Notes under the pieces: generated by a model
What the model was told of the DNA's origin: nothing
The model's input: only the letters and a program-made list of their open reading frames with translations
Databases searched by the model: none
Part shown: positions 44,382-53,016 of the stretch, piece by piece
Numbering within the stretch: position 1 is the stretch's first letter
Layout: every line of letters starts with the position of its first letter
Assembly (NCBI GenBank): GCA_964344185.1
Contig: CAYFMN010000016.1
Span: 32,549 to 96,548 of the forward strand
Reading direction: 5' to 3'
Length of the DNA: 64,000 bases
DNA from: JAJDAT01 sp964344185
GTDB taxonomy: Bacteria > Nitrospinota > Nitrospinia > Nitrospinales > JAJDAT01
Made by a program: the position numbers and the translations under genes

Positions 44382-46820
44382 CTATTTTGGATTAAACCGA
44401 TTTAATAACAAAGAATTGCCAACAACTGAAACAGAACTTAACGACATTGCAGCCGCTGCGTATACCGGTTTCAAAGCTATTCCCCAAACAGGGAAAAAAG
44501 CCCCCGCAGCAATAGGAACAGCCAATATATTATAGAAAAAGGCCCAAAATAAATTCTGACGAATCGTTTTCATGGTTGCTTTGGCCAAATCAAACGCTTT
44601 AGCCACGCCATTCAAATCTCCGCTCATTAGGGTAATATCGGAGGTTTCTTTAGCAATATCGGTCCCCGTTCCAAGCGCAATCCCAATATCAGCCTGGGTC
44701 AAAGCCGGAGCGTCGTTAATTCCATCGCCAACCATAGCAATTTTAAAACCGTCTTTCTGTAATTGTTTTATTAATTCTGCTTTTTGACCTGGTAGTTTCT
44801 CTGCGTATACTTCATGAATTCCAAGATTACTTGCAATATGTTGGGCCGTCTGTGAGTTATCTCCAGTTATCATAGCCAATCGATATCCTTTTTCAGATAA
44901 AGTCTTAATTAATCCGTTTGCCTCAGGTTTTGCGGAATCGGCTATCGAAATCAAGCCAACAACCTCTTTTTCTCTTGCCAGAAAAACTGGAGTTTTGCCT
45001 TCGTTTGCCCAATCATTTATCTTGGCATCCAAGGCAGAAGTATCAATTCCATTTTCAAGCATTAGTTTCCTATTGCCTAAAAAAAACTCTTTATCCTCAA
45101 AAGTTCCTTGCACCCCATAACCGGAAAGAAATTTAAAATTAACGCAGTCAATTGGCGTCGTCTCATTAAGGCTCGCCTCTTTTTTAATGGCGTTTGCCAA
45201 TGGATGATCCGAACCCGCTTCTATTCCAGACGCATATGCCAGGATTTCATTTTTTGACAAATTTGATCCTTTTAGAGGCAAAACATCAATAACCTCAGGA
45301 GCTCCAATAGTCAAGGTTCCGGTTTTATCAAAAACAACCATTTCGACTTTTTCAACAGCTTCCAATATCTCTCCGCCTTTAATAAACACTCCATATTCAG
45401 CTCCCTTACCTGCCCCAACAATAATAGCCGCAGGCGTCGCCAAACCAAGCGCGCATGGACAGGCAATAACTAAAACCGAAACTAAAGTCATCCATGCAAA
45501 TTGGCTTTCAGACATTGGTAATACCGCTATATCATTTCCCCATATAAGCCAAAACCCGAAGGTCAAGCATGCAACTACTAAAATAAATGGAGTGAAAATT
45601 CCCGCTACTTTATCGGCAAACCTTTGGATAGGAGCCTTAGATCCTTGGGCTTCTTCAACCATTCTCACAATCCGACCTAAAATCGAATTTTCCCCCAATC
45701 CATCTACTTTATATTTTAAAAATCCAGTTTGATTAAAAGCCCCTCCTATAATTTGATCTCCTTGTTTTTTATCTATTCCAACGCTTTCACCAGTAATCAT
45801 AGATTCATCAACGTAACCCGAACCTTCAACAATAATTCCATCTGCTGGAAACCTTTCCCCAGGTCGAATGCAAACGAGATCGCCAGCTTTTAGGTCGCTT
45901 AAAGAAATTACTTTTTCTGATCCGTCTTTGAGAATTTTTACTTTTTCCGGACGCAGGCTTAATAATTTTTTCACTGCTTCCGAGGCTTTTGCTTTCGCCT
46001 TGGCTTCAAGAAAACGCCCTAGTAAAATCAAGGTAACGATCATGACAGCAGAATCAAAATACACTCCGGAAAATTGGTCGGACGGTAAAACGCCAGAAGA
46101 AAAAAAAGCAGTCCAAACACTAAGTCCAAAAGCAGCGGTAGATCCTAAAACAACCAAAGAATTCATATCCGCTGTTCCATGTTTTAAAGCTTTCCAAGCC
46201 CCTAAATAAAACTGACTGCCTGCCCAAAACTGAACGGGAACAGCCAGCAAAAACATCCAAAACGGTGTCAGTAATTTTAAAAAACCTCCTATCATCATAA
46301 TTGACGAAAGGATTAAAGCTCCAGTTAGTTTAATTTTCAATTCTTGCTTTGATTCGTCTTTTCCAAAATCCTCAGGCCTATCTTCGTCAGTTATTTCGAA
46401 CCCCATAGGCTCCAAAGCATTTCGGTAAACTTCTATCTTTGGAGCCAATATGGTCTCGACTTCAGCTTTTTCAGAAGCTAAATTAACGCGGGCATCCAAA
46501 ACGCCGTCCAGCTTTTTCAATTTTTTTTCAACTCTAGAAACACAAGCCGCACACGACATACCATGAACTGCGAACGTCTTTCTTTGTCTTGATAAACTAT
46601 ATCCTAACTCGTCAATTATTTTTGAAACTTGACGCAGAATATCCTTATCAGAATAGAAACTAATATCCACCATGCCTTTGCTATAATCTACTTTCGCGGA
46701 CTCAACATCTTCTAATTGGCAAAGCTTTTCTTCAATCTCAACAGCAGATTTTTGCTCTTTAAGTCCATCAATAAATAACATTTGCTGGACTTTTTTTTTT
46801 AGTTCTGGCTCAGTAGTCAT
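44382..46820 (-). CDS. copA: Copper-translocating P1B-type ATPase
   Basis: 812 residues. Two HMA-like domains come first. The one at 10-75 has no CxxC, while the one at 82-150 has GMSCAACVSRVE. About eight helices follow. Catalytic motifs: the metal-site CPC in IACPCALGLA, phosphorylated DKTGTLT, SDHPLA and GDGINDAPAL. The HP dipeptide and CPC identify it as a P1B ATPase, most likely Cu+ export. It shares a strand with the J/MORN gene 13 bases downstream. Confidence 0.92.
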   Translation of the reverse strand: MTTEPELKKKVQQMLFIDGLKEQKSAVEIEEKLCQLEDVESAKVDYSKGMVDISFYSDKDILRQVSKIIDELGYSLSRQRKTFAVHGMSCAACVSRVEKKLKKLDGVLDARVNLASEKAEVETILAPKIEVYRNALEPMGFEITDEDRPEDFGKDESKQELKIKLTGALILSSIMMIGGFLKLLTPFWMFLLAVPVQFWAGSQFYLGAWKALKHGTADMNSLVVLGSTAAFGLSVWTAFFSSGVLPSDQFSGVYFDSAVMIVTLILLGRFLEAKAKAKASEAVKKLLSLRPEKVKILKDGSEKVISLSDLKAGDLVCIRPGERFPADGIIVEGSGYVDESMITGESVGIDKKQGDQIIGGAFNQTGFLKYKVDGLGENSILGRIVRMVEEAQGSKAPIQRFADKVAGIFTPFILVVACLTFGFWLIWGNDIAVLPMSESQFAWMTLVSVLVIACPCALGLATPAAIIVGAGKGAEYGVFIKGGEILEAVEKVEMVVFDKTGTLTIGAPEVIDVLPLKGSNLSKNEILAYASGIEAGSDHPLANAIKKEASLNETTPIDCVNFKFLSGYGVQGTFEDKEFFLGNRKLMLENGIDTSALDAKINDWANEGKTPVFLAREKEVVGLISIADSAKPEANGLIKTLSEKGYRLAMITGDNSQTAQHIASNLGIHEVYAEKLPGQKAELIKQLQKDGFKIAMVGDGINDAPALTQADIGIALGTGTDIAKETSDITLMSGDLNGVAKAFDLAKATMKTIRQNLFWAFFYNILAVPIAAGAFFPVWGIALKPVYAAAAMSLSSVSVVGNSLLLNRFNPK

Positions 46821-46971
46821 TGAATTATCGATCGAGTTTTTTTATAAACTAAGTAAAGTCAAACTGTTAGAAAATAATTTTGGATACACGTTAAACCCAA
46901 AGAAATCCCTAAAATCAAAGTTTGGCAAAGTTAAGCGATAACAAACAGGTAAAAATTTTAGAGGACCTCTA

Positions 46972-47051
46972 TCAATTGACATTTTTACTGGTTTGCTATC
47001 GCCTATCCCTTGAGTTTAAGGGCTAGGCTCCTGGAAAATCTGAATTCTTAG
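46972..47051. repeat. Dispersed intergenic repeat, copy B
   Basis: This matches 74-141: GGTTTGCTATCGCCTA, then CCCTT, GGCTCCTGG and AAATCTGA. This copy has extra spacer bases giving a CCCTT/AAGGG stem. It lies between copA and the zinc-ribbon gene, and just beyond the stop of the latter. Confidence 0.7.
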
Positions 47052-47054
47052 AAA

Positions 47055-47453
47055 TCATTTCCCTGAAAACAAGCTTTTCAAAGTAAAAAAACCGTAAAGG
47101 AGGAGCAATATTGAAATGAGCGCTGTGGAAAAGGAGTTATGAGATATAGAGTCGAAAAAAAGATAGCAACCAAACCCGCTAAACCCCATTCCTAAAATTA
47201 AATACCCTAACTTCTTGGAAAAAAGGAGAAACGGATTTTCGTCTCGTGACCGTTCTTTCTTTAATTCCCATCTCCATTTCAGGATTAAAAAAGTTTGTCG
47301 AAACCAGGAAAATAATCCACTAGATTTGGTTAAATTAGCATGGCAATACATGCATTTCGTCACAGAGTTGTGATTAGGAAATCCACAATCTAAACAAAGA
47401 GTAAAATCTTCTCGTTTATTTAAAGGTGTTTTTTCTTTGCTTGGTTCATCCAT
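47055..47453 (-). CDS. Zinc-ribbon membrane protein
   Basis: 132 residues. The N-terminal part has two Cys pairs (CLDCGFPN and CMYCHANL, about 20-42) forming a zinc ribbon. A basic linker follows (LKWRWELKKERSRDEN), then two transmembrane helices near 82-125. This plan is common among small uncharacterised bacterial membrane proteins. It has no clear partner in the neighbourhood. Confidence 0.65.
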   Translation of the reverse strand: MDEPSKEKTPLNKREDFTLCLDCGFPNHNSVTKCMYCHANLTKSSGLFSWFRQTFLILKWRWELKKERSRDENPFLLFSKKLGYLILGMGFSGFGCYLFFDSISHNSFSTALISILLLLYGFFTLKSLFSGK

Positions 47454-47627
47454 TTCGATTAGCCGTTAAAAACATATGAAAGGTAACTGTAAAAACAAAT
47501 AAAATTATTATACTTCTTAAATTATTTTGAGTCTAAGGGCTTGAATTAATTTTAGATACATTATTGTATCTCGGCAAAGGACAACCGTCAACGACGACCC
47601 AAAATAAATTAAAGTAAAAACAATCCA

Positions 47628-47933
47628 TTAAGGAAACTCTAAAATTATTTCTCCGTTCTCTTCTTTCACTGAATACTCATCTAACTTATAAAAAGGCTCT
47701 CCCTTGCATTGTCCAGAAGTAACGTCGTATTTCCAACCGTGTAAAGGACATGTAACTGTTGTTCCATCAAGTTTTCCTTCCCCTATAGACCCTCCCATAT
47801 GTAAACAGGTCCCATCTACGGCAAAAAATTTTCCTTTAACGTTAAAAATAGCAACATAATGTCCGAAAGCTTCTACAGATTTGCCTGTTCCAGGCTTTAA
47901 ATCAGAAGTTTTGCCCGCATTAAACTTTCTCAT
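47628..47933 (-). CDS. Rieske-type [2Fe-2S] ferredoxin
   Basis: 101 residues, a soluble single Rieske domain. Cluster boxes are CLHMGGS (about 42-48) and CPLHGWKYD (about 62-70), the C-x-H and C-x-x-H ligands. There is no signal peptide or membrane helix, which separates it from the complex III Rieske protein at 8005-8577. Such proteins usually serve oxygenases or nitrite reductase; no partner is adjacent. Confidence 0.88.
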   Translation of the reverse strand: MRKFNAGKTSDLKPGTGKSVEAFGHYVAIFNVKGKFFAVDGTCLHMGGSIGEGKLDGTTVTCPLHGWKYDVTSGQCKGEPFYKLDEYSVKEENGEIILEFP

Positions 47934-48328
47934 ACCGAATTCCCCAAAAAAAATTCAAAATTATTGCCATTTATACCCAATTTTGTGTTATATCTCAATC
48001 ACGGTCTTTATATAGTTAATTTTACTACGTACCCATGAGCTTTTTTGGGTTTGCGTAAACCATATTTAATATTGGCTATCAAAAGAAAACAGTTCTTAAG
48101 GTTTTTGTAGCTCCAAAAACTTACTTGAAAATCGAATTCTCAAACCTCAAGTTATACACAAAGTTGGGCAAACAGATTAATTCTTAGTTTCAATTTTGTT
48201 CTTATCGAGGGCTTACAAGTCGCCAAGAACGAAAATAATTGTTATTTTTTAATCACTTAATGAACATTAACGGTTTTGGAAAATGTTAATCATTCTTCTT
48301 CGACAACCTAAGTGCGGAGGATCTTAAT
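47934..48328. other. Intergenic region without a gene
   Basis: About 395 AT-rich bases between divergent genes. Only weak inverted repeats are visible (ACCCA/TGGGT near 48032-48052). I see no ORF, tRNA or clear promoter apart from the GGAGG ribosome-binding site near 48316. Confidence 0.4.
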
Positions 48329-48598
48329 ATGGCTACAACTAAATCTAAAAGCGATCAGATGCAAAAAACCGAAAGATTTAAAAAAACAGTTGGAAAACGT
48401 ATGCGAACCTTTAGAAAATCAACAGGCTTAAATGTTGCCGGATTTGCAAAAAAGATAAGAATTGGATTGGGTACCTTATCAGAACTAGAAAATGGAATTT
48501 CCGCTCCTTCAGCTCAAACGCTTGCAAATCTACATTTGTATACGGAAATTAATATCGCTTGGTTATTAACAAATAAGGGAAATATGATTAGAGGCTAA
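48329..48598 (+). CDS. XRE-family HTH regulator
   Basis: 89 residues with a GCGGAGGA ribosome-binding site about ten bases upstream. A lambda-repressor-type helix-turn-helix spans about 20-75 (RMRTFRKSTGLNVAGFAKKIRIGLGTLSELENG). The short C-terminus ends in WLLTNKG, typical of small XRE proteins. Probably a DNA-binding repressor of an unknown operator. Confidence 0.8.
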   Translation: MATTKSKSDQMQKTERFKKTVGKRMRTFRKSTGLNVAGFAKKIRIGLGTLSELENGISAPSAQTLANLHLYTEINIAWLLTNKGNMIRG

Positions 48599-48687
48599 AT
48601 AAATACTACCGCCAACCTCTAATAAAGTTTAAAGCAAAATAGAATTACTTGAAATTGTAGCTTTAGATGGATAAAATTGTCCAATAA

Positions 48688-49506
48688 TTGAAAATAGAAT
48701 TAAAGCCTTTGCGTATTTTTTATCCTCTAATAATATTTTTATTCTGCTTTTTTGGCTCAATTAAGCCGGTCAATTCAGAACCAACACCGCCCCGAATGGT
48801 TTTAGTACCAGGCGGCACATACGAAATGGGCGATCTTAAATCCCTTTCAGAAGTGAATGTGTTGGACCTTTTAAATCCAGACCGTCATGCCCTAGGGCCA
48901 GAAAACCCTGCTCATAAAATTTTCGTCGACGCTTTTTATATCGACATTTACGAAGTAACAAACGAAAGTTTTGCCGAATTTATAAAAGCAAAAAATAGAA
49001 AAAAACCAGCCTTTTGGAATAACCCAGACTTCAATCAACCTAATCAGCCAGTTGTGGGGATAAACTGGAAAGAAGCGCAAGCTTTTTGCAAATGGAAGAA
49101 TAAAAGACTTCCTACCGAAGCCGAATGGGAAAAAGCCTCTAAGAAAGAGCAACCCAATGATTATCCATGGGGAAATTCCGATCCAACTCCAGAAAAATTA
49201 AACTTTGACAATCATGTTGGAAAAACGATGCCAATTGGCTCTTACGAAGCCGGAAAGTCCCACCTGGGGATTTACGATCTTTCGGGAAATGTTTCCGAAT
49301 GGGTCTATGATTGGCATGGCCCAGAATATTACCTTTTTTCTCCTGAAAAAAATCCTCAAGGTCCGGTTTCAGGCCAATATAAAGTCATTCGAGGCGGAAA
49401 CTGGAGGAATAACAAAGACGGCGTAAAAATAACCTTTAGAAACGCAACAACGCCAAAACTAAGAAGTAAAACAGTGGGTTTTCGTTGCGCAAAAGACGCT
49501 GGTTAA
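48688..49506 (+). CDS. Formylglycine-generating-enzyme-like secreted protein
   Basis: 272 residues from TTG. A signal peptide covers 1-30. The FGE-sulfatase domain starts at MVLVPGGTYEMGD and shows AFYIDIYEVTN, GINWKEAQAFCKWKNKRLPTEAEWE, YPWGN, YDLSGNVSEWVYDW and GGNW. The two catalytic Cys of true FGE are not obvious, except CKWK and the final FRCA. Many family members bind rather than oxidise. It is periplasmic or lipid-linked; the role is unknown. Confidence 0.82.
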   Translation: MKIELKPLRIFYPLIIFLFCFFGSIKPVNSEPTPPRMVLVPGGTYEMGDLKSLSEVNVLDLLNPDRHALGPENPAHKIFVDAFYIDIYEVTNESFAEFIKAKNRKKPAFWNNPDFNQPNQPVVGINWKEAQAFCKWKNKRLPTEAEWEKASKKEQPNDYPWGNSDPTPEKLNFDNHVGKTMPIGSYEAGKSHLGIYDLSGNVSEWVYDWHGPEYYLFSPEKNPQGPVSGQYKVIRGGNWRNNKDGVKITFRNATTPKLRSKTVGFRCAKDAG

Positions 49507-49536
49507 TTTTAAAAAGCTTCTTTCTCGCCGTAACCT

Positions 49537-50751
49537 TTAAGATTGCGCTTCAAATAATTCTACAATTTCGTCAAGTAAAAGGTTTGCTAACTCCGTTTTG
49601 GGCATTCTCTCTAGATGTCGAACCTGTCGATCTTTTTTTATAAAAGTCGCTTCATTATAATCAGAGCCAAACCCTATTCCAGGTTTTACTATATTATTTG
49701 CAACGATCAAATCCATAGATTTTTTTTGAAGTTTATCCAAAGCGTTTTCAAAAATATTTTCAGACTCCGCAGCAAACCCCACAACAACCTGTCCGTTTTT
49801 TCTAGCTGAAATTTCTCTCAATATATCTGGATTGGGTTTTAACTTTAGTGCGTGACCGCCATTAACATTTTTCTTAATCTTGTTTTCTTCATAGCTTTCT
49901 GGAGAAAAATCGCCAACGGCCGCTGTCATTACCAGCGCTTTACACTCTGAGAATTTATCAAAAACTAAACGGCGCATATCCTCTGCGCATTCGCAGTGAA
50001 GGGTTTCTATACCAGGGGGAGGAATAAGACTTGTTGGTCCACTAATTAAAGTAACCTGTCCTCCACGCTTGGAAGCTTCCATAGCAATGGCATATCCCAT
50101 TTTTCCCGAAGACCTATTAGAAATAAACCGAACAGGATCAATAGGCTCTCTTGTAGGACCGGCAGTTACAATAATTTTTTTTCCAGCCAGATCGTCTTTT
50201 TGAGAAAATTGGCCAACAATTTCTTTTAATATCGTTTCTAACTCGGCCAATCTACCTTTTCCTTCAACTCCACAAGCAAGCTTGCCATACTCTGGCTCGA
50301 CTATGTGAATACCACGAGACTTTAACTTGCTAATATTTTCGATAACCGCCGAATTCGAATACATTTTGTCATTCATGGCTGGAGCAATTACAACTTTTCC
50401 AGCGAATGAAACAAATAATGTAGATAATGCGTCGTCGGCCAATCCATGAGCCATTTTGGCTATTGAGTTCGCCGAAGCTGGGACTACAACCATCAAATCA
50501 GCTTGTTCGGCGAAATGAATATGCTCCATAGCATCGTCGCCGCTCTCTTCAAAAACATCTTGATAAACAGGAGATCCGGATAAAGCTCTAAAGGTCAATG
50601 GAGTAATGAACTTTTTGGCATTTGCGCTCATTGCCACTTTCACGGTAGCTCCTTCCCTCATTAGCAGTCTCAATAAATCAGCAGCCTTATAGGCAGAAAT
50701 TCCTCCGGAAACTCCTAAAATAATATTTTTCCCTTTTAAATTTCCACTCAC
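49537..50751 (-). CDS. coaBC: Bifunctional phosphopantothenoylcysteine decarboxylase/synthetase
   Basis: 404 residues. The N-terminal flavoprotein CoaC domain has GVSGGISAYKAADL, HIHFAEQADL, PASANSIAKMAHG, APAMNDKM and ACGVEGKGRL (Cys near 160). The CoaB domain begins at KIIVTAGPTREPIDPVRFISNRSSGKMG (about 190). It converts 4-phosphopantothenate and cysteine to 4-phosphopantetheine. It is transcribed away from the panBCD group, which lies 1.3 kb away. Confidence 0.94.
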   Translation of the reverse strand: MSGNLKGKNIILGVSGGISAYKAADLLRLLMREGATVKVAMSANAKKFITPLTFRALSGSPVYQDVFEESGDDAMEHIHFAEQADLMVVVPASANSIAKMAHGLADDALSTLFVSFAGKVVIAPAMNDKMYSNSAVIENISKLKSRGIHIVEPEYGKLACGVEGKGRLAELETILKEIVGQFSQKDDLAGKKIIVTAGPTREPIDPVRFISNRSSGKMGYAIAMEASKRGGQVTLISGPTSLIPPPGIETLHCECAEDMRRLVFDKFSECKALVMTAAVGDFSPESYEENKIKKNVNGGHALKLKPNPDILREISARKNGQVVVGFAAESENIFENALDKLQKKSMDLIVANNIVKPGIGFGSDYNEATFIKKDRQVRHLERMPKTELANLLLDEIVELFEAQS

Positions 50752-50840
50752 TTAAATTCCACCTTTTCTCACGCATTAAACATTGACATTCGGATAAAGC
50801 AATTACGCAAAATAACTCTATAAACAAGGTATTGAGTCGA

Positions 50841-50939
50841 TTGACTTTTCTTCTACCTTTGCTTAGTATGATCGCTCCAATTAATTGTCGCCATAAAAAA
50901 ATACAAAAACTCCCTTAACAACAAGGGGTTTGAGTTTTT
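50841..50939 (+). promoter_or_regulatory. Promoter and terminator-like hairpin upstream of the pseudo-receiver gene
   Basis: TTGACT at 50841-50846 with TAGTAT 17 bases later (or TATGAT at spacing 20) forms a reasonable sigma70-type promoter. Downstream, AAAAACTCCCTT and AAGGGG...GAGTTTTT (about 50905-50939) form a hairpin that ends in a U-run 14 bases before the GTG start. No plus-strand gene ends here, so the hairpin would act on the leader itself. Confidence 0.5.
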
Positions 50940-50953
50940 CATAGGAATATATA

Positions 50954-51292
50954 GTGAAAAAAGTTTTAGTTTTCGACGATAACTCCAAAGTCTTTGAAAA
51001 TCAATTAAAAACGATTGATGCGATAACTTTTTCAACGGTTTCATCACAACTTAATGTCGAAAGTATTTTTGAAGAAAAACCTGACTTAATTATCGTTAAT
51101 CAAAATACGATTCAAAGCGAGATTAAAGAAATTTTAGATCAACCAAACCCTTTGCCAATAATTTTGGTTACAGACAATGGACCAGAAAAACAAACATTCG
51201 AAGCTTGGTCCAGTCCGGCTCATATTGTAAGGCGTGGGGATTGGGATCAATTTAAGCTTACTATAAAAGAAATCTTAAATTTTTTAGATTAA
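50954..51292 (+). CDS. Receiver-like protein without the phosphorylation Asp
   Basis: 112 residues from GTG with an AGGAA site upstream. The sequence follows the receiver fold: VLVFDDN at the first strand, PDLIIVNQN at the third, ILVTDN at the fourth and a closing helix. The third strand normally ends in the phospho-acceptor Asp; here it is Asn. It may be a pseudo-receiver regulated by protein contacts or a diverged domain. It ends five bases before the deoxynucleoside kinase gene and is likely cotranscribed. Confidence 0.65.
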   Translation: MKKVLVFDDNSKVFENQLKTIDAITFSTVSSQLNVESIFEEKPDLIIVNQNTIQSEIKEILDQPNPLPIILVTDNGPEKQTFEAWSSPAHIVRRGDWDQFKLTIKEILNFLD

Positions 51293-51297
51293 ATCCA

Positions 51298-51948
51298 ATG
51301 AAAAAAAGCAAAATTGAACCGAGACTTATTGCAGTTGAAGGCGCCATTGGAGCGGGAAAAACAAGCTTATCTAAATTATTAAGCGAAACTTACGGAGCAA
51401 AGTTGGCTCTTGAAAAAGATGATGAGAATCCATTTATTTCAAAGTTTTACGAAAACCGAGAAACTCTGGCATTCCAGACTCAAGTTTTTTTTTTACTGAG
51501 CCGGTATGCACAGTACCTTGAGTTGGCTCAAATGGATTTATTCAATTCTGTAATTTTGATCGACTATTTATTTCAAAGAGATAGAGTCTTTGCCACCCTA
51601 AACTTGAAACAGCACGAATTAAATCTTTATGATCAAATCTTTAATATGTTAAAAGGAAAAACTCCAAAGCCAGATTTGGTAATTTTTCTCCAGGCAAGCT
51701 CTGAAACTCTTATTAAAAGAGTCAAAAAAAGAGGTCGCGATTACGAAAAAGCTTTAGATTTTGAATATTTGGATTCAGTAAACAAAGCATTCAATAACTT
51801 TTTCTTTTATTACTCAGAAACTCCTCTTCTTGTAGTCAATACCAATGAAATTGATTTTGTTGAAAAAAAAGGGGACCTTGATCAGTTGATTAATAAAATA
51901 AATAGTCATAAAATAGGACGTGAATATTACAATCCGCTTGGATCCTGA
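51298..51948 (+). CDS. Deoxynucleoside kinase (dNK/dAK/dGK family)
   Basis: 216 residues. P-loop EGAIGAGKTSL (about 15-25), a substrate segment LAFQTQVFFLLSRYAQ, a DR-V motif (about 99-101) in place of ERS/DRS, and the LID-like RVKKRGRDYE (about 140). It phosphorylates deoxynucleosides in the salvage pathway. In several lineages this gene sits next to folK and the pantothenate genes, as here with panB. Confidence 0.87.
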   Translation: MKKSKIEPRLIAVEGAIGAGKTSLSKLLSETYGAKLALEKDDENPFISKFYENRETLAFQTQVFFLLSRYAQYLELAQMDLFNSVILIDYLFQRDRVFATLNLKQHELNLYDQIFNMLKGKTPKPDLVIFLQASSETLIKRVKKRGRDYEKALDFEYLDSVNKAFNNFFFYYSETPLLVVNTNEIDFVEKKGDLDQLINKINSHKIGREYYNPLGS

Positions 51949-52080
51949 CAGGACCGAGACGGGAACCTTTCTAGTTTACCTCTTCATCCAAAGCCTTGGA
52001 CCCCTTAGGGCCAAGAGCGGATAAAAGTATATTAAATATTAAGGATTCCTGTCTCAACCGCCTGTGGGCGGTTTTTTTTT
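51947..52080 (+). promoter_or_regulatory. panB leader: folded element followed by an intrinsic terminator
   Basis: GACAGGA at 51947-51953 pairs with TCCTGTC at 52047-52053. Inside is a stem-loop from 51986 to 52022: ATCC/GGAT, GC/GC, CTTGG/CCAAG and CCC/GGG, closed by a CTTA loop. It has single bulged A residues at 52000 and 52016. A terminator follows (stem AACCGCC/GGCGGTT at 52056-52073 and a run of nine T). The T-run ends 18 bases before the panB ATG, so panB must be read through it. The pan RNA motif, known upstream of panB, is described as a hairpin with two bulged adenosines; this may be one, but I could not check the consensus. Confidence 0.6.
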
Positions 52081-52097
52081 GCCTAAATTTATAAGTT

Positions 52098-52943
52098 ATG
52101 GATAAAATCTCAATTCCGTCAATTATCGACAGGAAAAAAACAGGAAAAAAAATCGCGGCGCTTACAGCCTACGATTACACTTTTGCTCGATTGCTAAATG
52201 AAACTCCCATCGACCTCGTGCTTGTCGGAGATTCGTTAGGGATGGTTTCTTTAGGATATGAAAACACTTTACCCGTAACGGTCGAAGATATCATTTACCA
52301 TTTGAAAGCCGTTCGCAGGGGGCTTCAAAAACCTATTTTGGTAGGCGATATGCCATTCATGTCTTATCAAATATCAAACGAGTCTGCGGTAGAAAACGCG
52401 GGTAGGCTTATCAAAGAGGGTGGAGCTGAAGCCGTTAAAATAGAAGGCGCAGGCAAGATGATTGAAAGAGTCCAAGCTACCGTAGACGCCGGTATTTCAG
52501 TAATGGGACATATTGGCCTAACGCCTCAATCCGTCCATCAATTTGGAGGCTATCGCGTCCAAGGAAAAAGCTTTCAGGGAGCCAGGCAAATAAAAAGGGA
52601 CGCTGAAGAATTACAAAAAGCGGGTGTTTTTTCTATTGTGCTAGAAGGGATACCCATGGAACTTGCGGAAGAAATTACTGACAGTCTAGATATTCCAACA
52701 ATAGGAATTGGAGCTGGGATACATTGCGATGGCCAAATCTTGGTTCTTCAAGATATGCTGGGACTTAATGAAGGTTTCCTACCAAAGTACGTAAAACAAT
52801 TTGCCGAATTAGGCGATCTAACTAAGAACGCCGTCGACGGCTATATTGAGTCCATACAAACAGGGGCTTTTCCAAAAGATGAAAATTCCTACCATTTAAA
52901 AACTAAACCTCTTAAAAAGGTAGAAAACCAAACTCAATCCTGA
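52098..52943 (+). CDS. panB: 3-methyl-2-oxobutanoate hydroxymethyltransferase
   Basis: 281 residues. Family motifs: LTAYDYTFARLL (about 22), VGDSLGMV (about 44-51), GDMPFMSYQ (about 86) and HIGLTPQSVHQFGGYRVQG (about 138-156). Metal-binding Asp and the Glu in IVLEGIP (about 180) are present. First enzyme of pantothenate synthesis. The start lies 18 bases after a terminator, implying attenuation-type control. Confidence 0.95.
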   Translation: MDKISIPSIIDRKKTGKKIAALTAYDYTFARLLNETPIDLVLVGDSLGMVSLGYENTLPVTVEDIIYHLKAVRRGLQKPILVGDMPFMSYQISNESAVENAGRLIKEGGAEAVKIEGAGKMIERVQATVDAGISVMGHIGLTPQSVHQFGGYRVQGKSFQGARQIKRDAEELQKAGVFSIVLEGIPMELAEEITDSLDIPTIGIGAGIHCDGQILVLQDMLGLNEGFLPKYVKQFAELGDLTKNAVDGYIESIQTGAFPKDENSYHLKTKPLKKVENQTQS

Positions 52944-53016
52944 AAGCATAGAGCTTAACTTTGTTATAAAAACCTAAAGTTTAAAAGTTTGAGACTTATA
53001 AGTATTCTTTGAGTTT

